From an uncultured Sphingomonadales bacterium (lineage in GTDB: Bacteria > Pseudomonadota > Alphaproteobacteria > Sphingomonadales > Sphingomonadaceae): a stretch of DNA of 18,962 bases. Positions 7,290 through 15,253 of this stretch are shown here, piece after piece. The stretch spans positions 1 through 18,962 of the forward strand of contig CAJBSR010000313.1 in assembly GCA_903958285.1 (NCBI GenBank), read 5' to 3'. The notes under the pieces were generated by a model, which saw only the letters and a program-made list of their open reading frames with translations, was not told the DNA's origin and searched no databases. Numbering within the stretch: position 1 is the first letter of the stretch; each line of letters starts with the position of its first letter. A program made the position numbers and the translations under genes.

Positions 7290-8426
7290 ATGACTGAGAT
7301 TCATCCCTTCACGCTGGCGGTCGATCAGGCCGAACTGGATGACCTGCGTGATCGCCTGTCGCTGGTGCGCTGGCCAGAGGCCGAATTGGTCGAGGACTGG
7401 TCGCAAGGTGCCAAGCTCGACAAGGTGCGCGCGCTCGTCGATTATTGGCGCACAGGCTATGACTGGCGCCGCTGTGAGGCCCGCCTCAATGCGCTGGGGC
7501 AGTTCAAAACCCAGATTGACGGCCTCGACATTCACTTCCTGCATGTCCGATCGCCCAATCCGGATGCGCTGCCGCTGATCGTGACGCACGGCTGGCCTGG
7601 GTCGGTCTTGGAATTCATGAAGGTCATCGGCCCGCTGACTGTTCCTGCGGCGCATGGCGGGGATCCGGCAGATGCCTTTCATGTCGTCATGCCATCGCTT
7701 CCTGGATTCGGATTTTCGGGAAAGCCGACCACGACCGGCTGGGGCGTTGAGAAAATTGCAGAGACTTGGGCGACGCTGATGGCCCGGCTCGGCTATACGC
7801 GATGGGTGGCACAGGGCGGGGACTGGGGATCGGCCGTCACCAGCGCCATTGGTGCACAGGCTCCGGAAGGGTGCATCGGCATCCACGTGAACATGCCGAT
7901 GGCAGGACCTTCGCCTGAAGACCTGCAAAATCCCGGCCCGCGCGAGCAGCAGGCGCTCGCTAAACTGCAACATTATCAGCAGTGGGATTCCGGTTACTCC
8001 AAGCAGCAGGCGACCCGCCCGCAGACGCTAGGATATGGCCTTGCGGACTCGCCTGTCGGGCAGGCCGCCTGGATCTATGAAAAGATGTGGTCCTGGACCG
8101 ACAATGACGGCACGCCCGAAAGCGCGTTGACCATGGATGAGATGCTCGACAACATTATGCTCTACTGGCTGCCCAACAATGCGACATCCTCCGCGCGGCT
8201 CTATTGGGAAAGCTTCGGCAGCTTTGCGCCGCGCGATATCCATCTGCCCGCCGGCGTCAGTCTGTTCCCCAAAGAAATCATGCGGCCAACCCGCAAATGG
8301 GTGGAAACCTCCATGCACCAGCTCATCCACTGGAATGAGCTGGACAAGGGCGGGCATTTTGCCGCGTGGGAGCAGCCTGAGCTCTATGTGAATGAGGTGC
8401 GGACCTGCTTCCGGCAGCTGCGGTGA
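7290..8426 (+). CDS. Epoxide hydrolase, microsomal (EPHX1-like) alpha/beta-hydrolase
   Basis: This 378-residue protein has the EHN N-terminal arm of microsomal-type epoxide hydrolases (FTLAVDQAELDDLRDRL, RWPEAE, DYWRTGYDWR; about residues 7-110) followed by an alpha/beta-hydrolase core. Visible catalytic elements are the oxyanion motif HGWPGS (100-105), the nucleophile elbow GGDWGS with Asp178, and the catalytic His356 in KGGHFAAWE near the C-terminus; a tyrosine-rich cap lies between. These enzymes add water to an epoxide to give a vicinal diol through an alkyl-enzyme ester. ATG 7290 is preceded by AAGCGAGG (7274-7281); longer starts would overlap the thioesterase gene in another frame. Substrate is unknown; plausible candidates are aromatic, terpenoid or limonene-type epoxides. 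It faces a flavin monooxygenase gene across an inverted repeat. Confidence 0.92.
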   Translation: MTEIHPFTLAVDQAELDDLRDRLSLVRWPEAELVEDWSQGAKLDKVRALVDYWRTGYDWRRCEARLNALGQFKTQIDGLDIHFLHVRSPNPDALPLIVTHGWPGSVLEFMKVIGPLTVPAAHGGDPADAFHVVMPSLPGFGFSGKPTTTGWGVEKIAETWATLMARLGYTRWVAQGGDWGSAVTSAIGAQAPEGCIGIHVNMPMAGPSPEDLQNPGPREQQALAKLQHYQQWDSGYSKQQATRPQTLGYGLADSPVGQAAWIYEKMWSWTDNDGTPESALTMDEMLDNIMLYWLPNNATSSARLYWESFGSFAPRDIHLPAGVSLFPKEIMRPTRKWVETSMHQLIHWNELDKGGHFAAWEQPELYVNEVRTCFRQLR

Positions 8427-8449
8427 TCGTTCCTAAAGACCGATTGCCC

Positions 8450-8515
8450 TGAGCCTGTCGAAGGGCTGCCCTTACTGTTCACCGAGCAAAAAAGAACAGT
8501 GCTTCGACAAGCTCA
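8450..8515. repeat. REP-like imperfect inverted repeat between convergent genes
   Basis: TGAGCCTGTCGAAG (8450-8463) and CTTCGACAAGCTCA (8502-8515) are complementary at 13 of 14 positions, and an inner pair ACTGTTC/GAACAGT (8474-8480 with 8494-8500) extends the stem on one side, leaving a 10-base internal bulge and a 13-base loop. It fills the gap between the convergent epoxide hydrolase and monooxygenase genes and could act as a bidirectional transcription barrier. The TGAGC(C/T)TGTCGAAG core is, from my memory, a frequent dispersed intergenic sequence in sphingomonads and some other proteobacteria; only one copy occurs in this window. Confidence 0.7.
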
Positions 8516-8542
8516 GCACAAACGGGGTTTGGGGGGAATGTG

Positions 8543-10054
8543 CTATTCCGCAGCCTCCAGTAGGGCAGGGGCGTCTGCCGAACGTTCCACCTTATGCGCC
8601 TTTTCAAAGGTCATCGCCTCATCGTTGAGTGCCCCGTAGCGCAGCAGCCGGATATCCTTGCTGTAGTTCTGGTGCAGCTTCCAAGGGAAATGCGTGCCTT
8701 GCTTCGGCAATTGGCTCTCCGCGCGGGTGAAATAGCCTGACGAGAAATCAACAAAGCTCTCGGTTTCGATTTTCTGGCCATGGGTGCGCGGGATGGCGAT
8801 CTTGTTGCCCGTTGCGTCCAGATGATTGATAACGCGGCACGCATATTCCGACGTCAGATCGGCCTTCAGCGTCCACGATGCGTTGGTGTAGCCGAACCAC
8901 ATGATGAGGTTGGGCACGTCGCTGTACATCGTGCCCTTGTGAAGAATGTGCTGCCCCGGATGGAAGGGGACGCCGTCGACATAGGCTTCAAGACCCGACA
9001 GCATCTGCATGTTGAGGCCGGTGGCAGACACGACGATGTCCGCCTCCAGCTCTTGGCCGGATTTGAGCAAAATGCCCTTTTCGGTGAAGCGGTCGATATG
9101 GTCGGTGGCGATGGACGCGCGGCCATCCTTAAGCGCGTTGAAGAAGTCGCTGTCTGGAACAAGGCAAAGGCGCTGGTCCCACGGCTTGTAAGGCGGGGTG
9201 AAGTGCTTTGCGACATCGAAGCCCTCGGGCAGCATGTCCTTGACCATACCGATCAAACGCTCGGCTGACTTTTCCGGATTCTTGCGAAGCAGCTTGAACA
9301 TGAACTGCTGCATCAACACGTTGCGCCACCGCGTGACCCAATAGGCTGCCTTAGGCGGCAGGACTTTGCGCAGGCCAAGTGCAAAGGCGTCTTCGGCGGG
9401 GCGGGAGACCATGTAGGTCGGGGTGCGCTGGAGCATGGTGACATGGCCTGCACCATTGTCGGCCATCGCCGGAACCAGCGTCACAGCCGTTGCACCGCTG
9501 CCGATCACGATGACCTTCTTGCCCTTATAGTCGAGATTTTCGGGCCAATGCTGCGGATGGACAAGCTTGCCCTTAAAGTCGCCAAGGCCTTCAAATTCGG
9601 GCGTGTAGCCCTTGTCATAATTATAATAGCCAGAGCACATGAGCAGCATGTTACAGCGGATGGTCATAGGCTGGCCGTCGGCGCCAATCGTGCCCTCGAC
9701 GGTCCATGTCGCGTCTTCGGAGGACCAGTGCGCGCGCTTCACATAATGGTTGAAGCGGATGTTCTTTTTGAGGCCGAATTCCTCAACCGTTTCGCCGAGA
9801 TAGCCCATGATCGCGGGCGCATCGGCAATCGCCTTGCGCGCGGTCCACGGCTTGAAGCTGAAGCCCAGCGTGTACATGTCGGAGTCAGAGCGGATGCCGG
9901 GATAGCGGAACAGATCCCATGTGCCGCCGAAATTCTCGCGGCGCTCCATGATGGCGAACGTCTTTCCGGGGCACTGCTTTTGCAGGTGCACCGCGGCGCC
10001 AATGCCGGAAATACCGGCACCGACAATCAGGACGTCAACATATTCAACTGCCAT
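8543..10054 (-). CDS. Flavin-dependent monooxygenase, Baeyer-Villiger type (EthA-like)
   Basis: A 503-residue class B flavoprotein monooxygenase. It has an FAD Rossmann motif GAGISG (residues 12-17), the GGTWDLFRYPGIRSDSDM region (43-60), the type I Baeyer-Villiger fingerprint FKGKLVHPQHWP (160-171, matching FxGxxxHxxxWP) and an NADPH Rossmann motif GSGATA (185-190). Such enzymes use NADPH and O2 to insert oxygen next to a ketone, giving esters or lactones, or to oxygenate sulfur. Length and overall pattern are closest in my memory to the EthA group; substrate remains unknown. Start ATG 10054 gives the Rossmann fold at the expected distance. It lies downstream of yceI on the same strand, separated by a 114-base gap holding a 16-bp hairpin, so it probably has its own transcription start, though I see no clear promoter. 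Confidence 0.9.
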   Translation of the reverse strand: MAVEYVDVLIVGAGISGIGAAVHLQKQCPGKTFAIMERRENFGGTWDLFRYPGIRSDSDMYTLGFSFKPWTARKAIADAPAIMGYLGETVEEFGLKKNIRFNHYVKRAHWSSEDATWTVEGTIGADGQPMTIRCNMLLMCSGYYNYDKGYTPEFEGLGDFKGKLVHPQHWPENLDYKGKKVIVIGSGATAVTLVPAMADNGAGHVTMLQRTPTYMVSRPAEDAFALGLRKVLPPKAAYWVTRWRNVLMQQFMFKLLRKNPEKSAERLIGMVKDMLPEGFDVAKHFTPPYKPWDQRLCLVPDSDFFNALKDGRASIATDHIDRFTEKGILLKSGQELEADIVVSATGLNMQMLSGLEAYVDGVPFHPGQHILHKGTMYSDVPNLIMWFGYTNASWTLKADLTSEYACRVINHLDATGNKIAIPRTHGQKIETESFVDFSSGYFTRAESQLPKQGTHFPWKLHQNYSKDIRLLRYGALNDEAMTFEKAHKVERSADAPALLEAAE

Positions 10055-10109
10055 TTCAATCCACCCTAATTTTCATTTGGTGGGATTTTGGCAGAATTCC
10101 ATTAGGTTG

Positions 10110-10147
10110 CAAGGGGCAACTTGACGTGAAGGTCAAGTTGCCCCTTG
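10110..10147. terminator. Perfect 16-bp hairpin between yceI and the monooxygenase gene
   Basis: CAAGGGGCAACTTGAC (10110-10125) pairs without mismatch to 10132-10147 around a 6-base loop. It begins 21 bases after the yceI stop on the minus strand and would end that transcript. There is no run of U after the stem on either strand (AAAACGATG on plus, CAACCTAATGG on minus), so it may be a weak or factor-assisted terminator, an RNA 3'-end stabiliser, or a protein-binding palindrome. Confidence 0.55.
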
Positions 10148-10168
10148 AAAACGATGATTTTGGAAAGC

Positions 10169-10780
10169 TTACTTCTCAAAAGCGATGCTGATGGCGATTT
10201 TCACATCGTCGCCCACCATCGGCACATATTTTGCCATGCCAAAGTCACTGCGCTTGATTGTCGTTGAACCGTGAAAGCCGATTGTTGCCTTCTTGTTCAT
10301 CGGGTTGTTGCCCGCGCCCGTGAAGGTCGCATCCAGCACTACAGGTTTGGTCACACCAAGAAGTGTCAGGTTGCCGGTGATCTTCGCCGTGTTGCCTGTG
10401 GCCACAACCTTGGTCGATTCGAACGTGGCGGTCGGGAACTTTGCCGCATCAAGGAAGTCCGGGGACATCATGTGCTTGGTTAGGTCCGCGCGTGATGTCG
10501 CGAGATCGCTGACGGGGATCGTGATGCTGACTTTGGCATCATTTGGCTTGGCCGGATCGATGGTCAGGCTGCCGGTCGGCTGTCCGAAAATACCGAAATA
10601 GTCGTTGAAGCCGAAGTGGTTGACCGTCCACTGGATCTGGGCGTGATGATTGTCGACGGCGTAGGTTCCGGCTGCGACGCGCGACGCGTCCACCTGACCG
10701 GGAAGCTGCGGCGCTCCACCTTGGGCGACCAGAGGAGCTGCGGCGAGCAGGGGCAATGCGAGCAGGAAAGACTTGTTCAT
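10169..10780 (-). CDS. Secreted YceI-family lipocalin-like protein
   Basis: The 203-residue product starts with a Sec signal peptide (MNKSFLLALPLLAAAPLVAQ, residues 1-20) and continues as a YceI domain: YAVDNHHAQIQWTVNHFGF, FGQPTGSLTIDP, a SITIPVSDLATSRADLTKHM strand-turn, FLDAAKFPTATFES, ITGNLTLLGVTKPVVLDATF and GFHGSTTIKRSDFGM. YceI proteins fold as periplasmic beta-barrels that bind polyisoprenoid or similar amphiphilic ligands; the physiological role is often unknown. I chose ATG 10780 because GAGGAG (10789-10794) precedes it and it yields the signal peptide directly. The ilvC terminator hairpin ends only about 17 bases upstream of the start, so its promoter must overlap that terminator or it depends on read-through. 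Confidence 0.9.
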   Translation of the reverse strand: MNKSFLLALPLLAAAPLVAQGGAPQLPGQVDASRVAAGTYAVDNHHAQIQWTVNHFGFNDYFGIFGQPTGSLTIDPAKPNDAKVSITIPVSDLATSRADLTKHMMSPDFLDAAKFPTATFESTKVVATGNTAKITGNLTLLGVTKPVVLDATFTGAGNNPMNKKATIGFHGSTTIKRSDFGMAKYVPMVGDDVKIAISIAFEK

Positions 10781-10797
10781 GGGGAAGACTCCTCGAC

Positions 10798-10839
10798 AAA
10801 AATGATTGGGGGGCAGCGCCAATGTTGGCACTACCCCCC
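10798..10839 (-). terminator. Intrinsic terminator of the ilvBNC operon
   Basis: On the minus strand GGGGGG (10834-10839) pairs with CCCCCC (10808-10813); the interior can pair further (TGCC/GGCG-type, GCCAA/TTGGC at 10818-10829). The stem is followed by AATCA and then TTTTT (10798-10802). It lies about 53 bases after the ilvC stop. The 5-base gap between stem and U-run slightly weakens it, but it is the best terminator in the window. Confidence 0.65.
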
Positions 10840-10849
10840 GTTTAGTCAA
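10821..10849 (-). promoter_or_regulatory. Candidate yceI promoter overlapping the ilvC terminator
   Basis: TTGACT (10844-10849, five of six bases of the -35 consensus) is followed after exactly 17 bases by AACATT (10821-10826, a poor -10). The -10 falls in the loop of the ilvC terminator. Position is attractive because there is no other space for a yceI promoter downstream of the hairpin. Confidence 0.35.
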
Positions 10850-10858
10850 GGAAAGCTC

Positions 10859-10878
10859 TTCTTGGATGGTTCCAAGAA
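10859..10878. other. 8-bp stem-loop just after ilvC
   Basis: TTCTTGGA (10859-10866) and TCCAAGAA (10871-10878) form a perfect stem with a 4-base loop, starting 14 bases after the ilvC stop. No T-run follows. It could protect the ilvC mRNA end or add to the terminator located next to it. Confidence 0.4.
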
Positions 10879-10892
10879 TTGGGAGCAATCGC

Positions 10893-11963
<1,071 letters not shown>

Positions 11964-12479
11964 TCAAATGGCTTCCTTGCCCCGCGCCATAGCGACAATG
12001 CCGGTGCGGGCGACCTCGACGAGGCCGATTTCTTTCATGAGTTCCACAAAGCGGTCGATCTTGGTCGATGCGCCTGTGACTTCAAAAACAAAGCTCGAAA
12101 TTGTCGTGTCGACAACGTTCGCGCGGAAAACTTCAGCAAGGCGCAACGCTTCAATGCGGTGATCACCGGTTCCGGCCACCTTCACCAACGCGAGCTCACG
12201 CTCCACATGATCGCCCAGCAGGGTAAGGTCCGTCACCTTATGAACGGGCACCATGCGGTCCAGCTGCGCGACGACCTGTTCGATGACAGCGGGCGTGCCC
12301 GCTGTCACGATGGTGATGCGGCTGATCGAGTCATCCTCGGTGATATCAGCCACCGTCAGGCTTTCGATATTGTAGCCACGCGCTGTGAACATGCCTGCGA
12401 TGCGCGCAAGCACACCGGGCTCATTCGTGACGGTAACGGAGAGCGTATGACGCTCTTTCAGGCCTTCTTTGATGTGCAT
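11964..12479 (-). CDS. ilvN: Acetolactate synthase regulatory (small) subunit
   Basis: This 171-residue subunit activates the catalytic IlvB subunit and mediates feedback inhibition by valine and related amino acids. The N-terminal ACT domain is clear (LSVTVTNEPGVLARIAGMFTARGYNIESLTV, about residues 13-43, with the usual GVLARI ligand-binding loop), followed by the C-terminal small-subunit domain (RELALVKV, VDTTISSFVFEVTG, FVELMKEIGLVEVARTG). Length fits the IlvH/IlvN family, closer to the longer IlvH form. Its ATG overlaps the ilvB stop by one base (TAATG), so the two subunits should be made by coupled translation. IlvH would be an equally acceptable name. Confidence 0.95.
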   Translation of the reverse strand: MHIKEGLKERHTLSVTVTNEPGVLARIAGMFTARGYNIESLTVADITEDDSISRITIVTAGTPAVIEQVVAQLDRMVPVHKVTDLTLLGDHVERELALVKVAGTGDHRIEALRLAEVFRANVVDTTISSFVFEVTGASTKIDRFVELMKEIGLVEVARTGIVAMARGKEAI

Positions 12480-14227
12480 TAAACCAGCGCCTTCGCTTCG
12501 TCGTCCAGTTCGCCTGACACCTGATCGTCAGCGAGGATCATTTCAACATGGGATGCGCCCGATGGGATCATCGGGAAGCAATTGGCGACCTTAGCGACCA
12601 GACAGTCCACAATCACCGGCCCGTCATAGGCCAGCATTTCGGCGATGCCCGATTCCAACTGATCAGGCGTTTCGATCCGGATGCCTTTCCAGCCATAAGC
12701 TTCACCCAACTTCACAAAGTCAGGCAGGGCGTCCGAATAGCTTTCGGAATAACGGCTGGAATAGGTCAGTTCCTGCCACTGGCGGACCATGCCCATATAT
12801 TCATTATTGAGGATGAAAATCTTGACCGGCAGGCGATATTGCGTCGCTGTCGCCAGTTCCTGAATGTTCATCTGGATGGACGCTTCACCGGCAATGTCGA
12901 TGACAAGCGCATTGGGATTGCCCAACTGCGCGCCGATGGCCGCAGGCAGTCCATAGCCCATCGTGCCAAGGCCACCCGATGTCAGCCACTTGTTCGGTGA
13001 TTCAAAATGGAAATGCTGTGCCGCCCACATCTGATGCTGACCGACCTCTGTGGTGATGATCGGGTTCTTCTTGTGCGTGGCATTCCACAGGGCCTGAACG
13101 GCGGCCTGTGGCATGATTTCAGTCGTCGACGGCGGGTAAGACAGCGACTTCTTGGCGCGCCATTCGTCGATCTGCGTCCACCAGGCTGACAGATCGGCCT
13201 TGGTGTGCTGGCGTGCTTTCCAGACCTTGACCATGTCTTCCATCACGTGGCCGACATCGCCGACGATGGGCAGGTCAACACGAACGGTTTTGTTCATCGA
13301 ACTACGGTCGATATCGACGTGGATTTTCTTTGCCTTAGGCGCAAAGGCATCCAGACGGCCCGTGACGCGGTCATCAAAACGTGCGCCGAGGCACACGATG
13401 AGGTCGGCCTGGTTCATCGCCCAATTGGCTTCATAGGTGCCATGCATACCCAGCATACCGAGCCAAGCCTCACCCGACGCCGGATAGGCGCCAAGGCCCA
13501 TCAGCGTGGAGGTAACAGGGGCGCCGGTGATGCGGGCGAGCTCACGCAGGATCTGGCTTGCGGCCGGACCCGAATTGATGATGCCACCGCCCGTGTAAAG
13601 GATCGGCCGTTCGGCAGCGGCAAGCATCTCGACCGCCGCTTCGATCAGCTTGATGTCGCCCTTTATTTGGGGGCGATAGCTTGCGTGATTGATCGTGCCC
13701 GGCTTTTTATATGGCGCGGTGGCGACCTGCACGTCCTTTGGAATGTCGACGACAACAGGGCCGGGACGTCCCGTCGTTGCGATGTGGAACGCTTCGTGGA
13801 TCACGTTGCCCAGCGTTTCAGGCGACTTCACCAGATAGTTATGCTTGGTGCAGTGGCGCGTGATGCCCACGGTATCGGCTTCCTGAAACGCGTCAGAACC
13901 GATGAGGTGCGTCGCAACCTGACCGGTGATGACCACCATCGGAATGGAGTCCATCAATGCATCGGTGATGCCGGTGACCGCATTGGTCGCGCCGGGGCCC
14001 GAGGTGACGAGGACAACACCCGGCTTGCCGGTCGCGCGGGCATAGCCTTCGGCGGCATGGGTGGCGGCCTGTTCATGGCGGACGAGGATGTGGCGGATGC
14101 GCTTCTGCTGGAACAGAGCGTCGTAAATCGGCAGCACAGCGCCGCCGGGATAGCCAAAAATGACCTCAACCCCGAGATCGCATAGCGCCTCGACGAGGAT
14201 ATTGGCTCCAGACTGTTCCTTCGGCAT
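12479..14227 (-). CDS. ilvB: Acetolactate synthase catalytic (large) subunit
   Basis: IlvB is the ThDP-, FAD- and Mg-dependent enzyme joining pyruvate with pyruvate or 2-oxobutyrate, first step of valine/leucine and isoleucine synthesis. The 582 residues show all three domains: FGYPGGAVLPIYDAL, HEQAATHAAEGYARATG with catalytic Glu52, central FAD-binding domain (about 190-340), and the C-terminal ThDP domain with GQHQMWAAQ and GGLGTMGYGLPAAIGAQ. In the metal/ThDP motif the usual GD is GE (IAGEASIQMN, Glu448), with the closing Asn-Asn at 474-475; I recall GEAS in other alphaproteobacterial enzymes, so it is probably functional. ATG 14227 is preceded by GGGAAG, and it begins at MPKEQSGANILVEAL, the expected N-terminus. 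A longer in-frame TTG start at 14284 is less likely. Confidence 0.96.
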   Translation of the reverse strand: MPKEQSGANILVEALCDLGVEVIFGYPGGAVLPIYDALFQQKRIRHILVRHEQAATHAAEGYARATGKPGVVLVTSGPGATNAVTGITDALMDSIPMVVITGQVATHLIGSDAFQEADTVGITRHCTKHNYLVKSPETLGNVIHEAFHIATTGRPGPVVVDIPKDVQVATAPYKKPGTINHASYRPQIKGDIKLIEAAVEMLAAAERPILYTGGGIINSGPAASQILRELARITGAPVTSTLMGLGAYPASGEAWLGMLGMHGTYEANWAMNQADLIVCLGARFDDRVTGRLDAFAPKAKKIHVDIDRSSMNKTVRVDLPIVGDVGHVMEDMVKVWKARQHTKADLSAWWTQIDEWRAKKSLSYPPSTTEIMPQAAVQALWNATHKKNPIITTEVGQHQMWAAQHFHFESPNKWLTSGGLGTMGYGLPAAIGAQLGNPNALVIDIAGEASIQMNIQELATATQYRLPVKIFILNNEYMGMVRQWQELTYSSRYSESYSDALPDFVKLGEAYGWKGIRIETPDQLESGIAEMLAYDGPVIVDCLVAKVANCFPMIPSGASHVEMILADDQVSGELDDEAKALV

Positions 14228-14291
14228 TTCTATCTTCCCAGCTTGCCAGCGGCGCCCTGTTGCACTGCGGCAGGATTTTCGCAAGGCGGGC

Positions 14292-14320
14292 GCCCTACGA
14301 ATAACAAACTAATATGTCAA
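14292..14320 (-). promoter_or_regulatory. Promoter for ilvBNC inside the 3' end of miaA
   Basis: On the minus strand a perfect TTGACA (14315-14320) is followed after 17 bases by TAGGGC (14292-14297). The -35 consists of the Leu-Thr codons near the end of miaA. Transcription would start near 14285, giving a roughly 58-base leader with no ATG and no run of Ile, Val or Leu codons. The -35 is excellent and the -10 poor, so confidence is moderate. Confidence 0.5.
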
Positions 14321-15253
14321 CGCCATATCACGTAATTTTATTGCAAATTCATCAATCTTGACGTTATCTAATTCGCTCTCCACCCGCAGCCACTCGGGCG
14401 GAGGCTGGTTTCGGAACCACGTAAACTGGCGCTTTGCATATTGGCGTGTGGCTGTTTGGCCCTGTTTGATTGCTGCATCGCGGGAAAGCGCACCGGAGAG
14501 GAAGGCGGCAATGTCGGGAACGCCAATAGCGCGCATCACCGGCAGATCAGGGTCAAGGTTCCGCGCCATCAGGGCTTCAACCTCCGCGAGCCCATCTGTG
14601 TCCAGCATGGCTTCAAACCGACGGTCGCAACGCTCATAGAGCCATGCGCGCGGGGGCAGAAGCACGGCAGGAACCAGCCGGATCTGATCGCCAATGCCGC
14701 CCACAAGGTCGGCTTGCCAGTCCCTGATCGGCCGACCGGTGGAGCGCACCACTTCCAAGGCGCGGGCAATGCGGGTGCTGTCATTGGCATCAAGGCGGGC
14801 GGCTGCTTCGGGATCTTCGGCCAATAGACAGTGTCGCGCTTCGGAAACGGGGAGTGCGCGGACTTCGGCACGAATGACGGGGTCAATGTCCGGCACCGGC
14901 GCAATACCCTCGAGCAGTGTGCGCAGATACATGCCGGTGCCGCCGACCAAGATCGGCAGCCGCGCTTGTGCATGGGCTGCCGCAATCTCGGCTTTGGCCT
15001 CCGAGGCCCATTGGGCAGCAGAACAGGCGGTGGCACCATCCAGATGGCCGAACAGCCGATGTGGCGCACGCGATTCTTCTTCCGCGCTTGGCCGCGCTGA
15101 AACGATCCGCAAGTCCTTGTAAACTTGGCTTGCATCGGCGTTGATGATGATGCCGCCCGTCAATTCTGCAAGGCGCAGCGCCAATGCGGACTTGCCGCTG
15201 GCCGTCGGCCCTGCAATGAGCGCCACCGTCTCAGGCTTTTTGGATGGTTCCAT
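14309..15253 (-). CDS. miaA: tRNA dimethylallyltransferase MiaA
   Basis: MiaA transfers a dimethylallyl group to N6 of A37 in tRNAs reading UNN codons (the first step to ms2i6A). The 314-residue protein shows the P-loop [12 protein letters not shown] near the N-terminus, [13 protein letters not shown], the [13 protein letters not shown] helix, [26 protein letters not shown] and the closing [15 protein letters not shown], all family signatures in order. I chose ATG 15253 ([16 protein letters not shown]); ATG 15271 six codons upstream is an alternative, and neither has a good Shine-Dalgarno. The start codon overlaps that of serB on the opposite strand within one CATG. Its 3' end contains the ilvB -35 box. 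The protein C-terminus lies 81 bases ahead of ilvB on the same strand. Confidence 0.93.
   Translation of the reverse strand: MEPSKKPETVALIAGPTASGKSALALRLAELTGGIIINADASQVYKDLRIVSARPSAEEESRAPHRLFGHLDGATACSAAQWASEAKAEIAAAHAQARLPILVGGTGMYLRTLLEGIAPVPDIDPVIRAEVRALPVSEARHCLLAEDPEAAARLDANDSTRIARALEVVRSTGRPIRDWQADLVGGIGDQIRLVPAVLLPPRAWLYERCDRRFEAMLDTDGLAEVEALMARNLDPDLPVMRAIGVPDIAAFLSGALSRDAAIKQGQTATRQYAKRQFTWFRNQPPPEWLRVESELDNVKIDEFAIKLRDMALTY

Noticed and set aside
14230..14265. GTG-initiated 11-codon mini-ORF before ilvB as a possible attenuator peptide
   Set aside because: It encodes VQQGAAGKLGR, with one Val start and one Leu, has no Ile/Val/Leu run, and no alternative hairpins with a U-tract are nearby.
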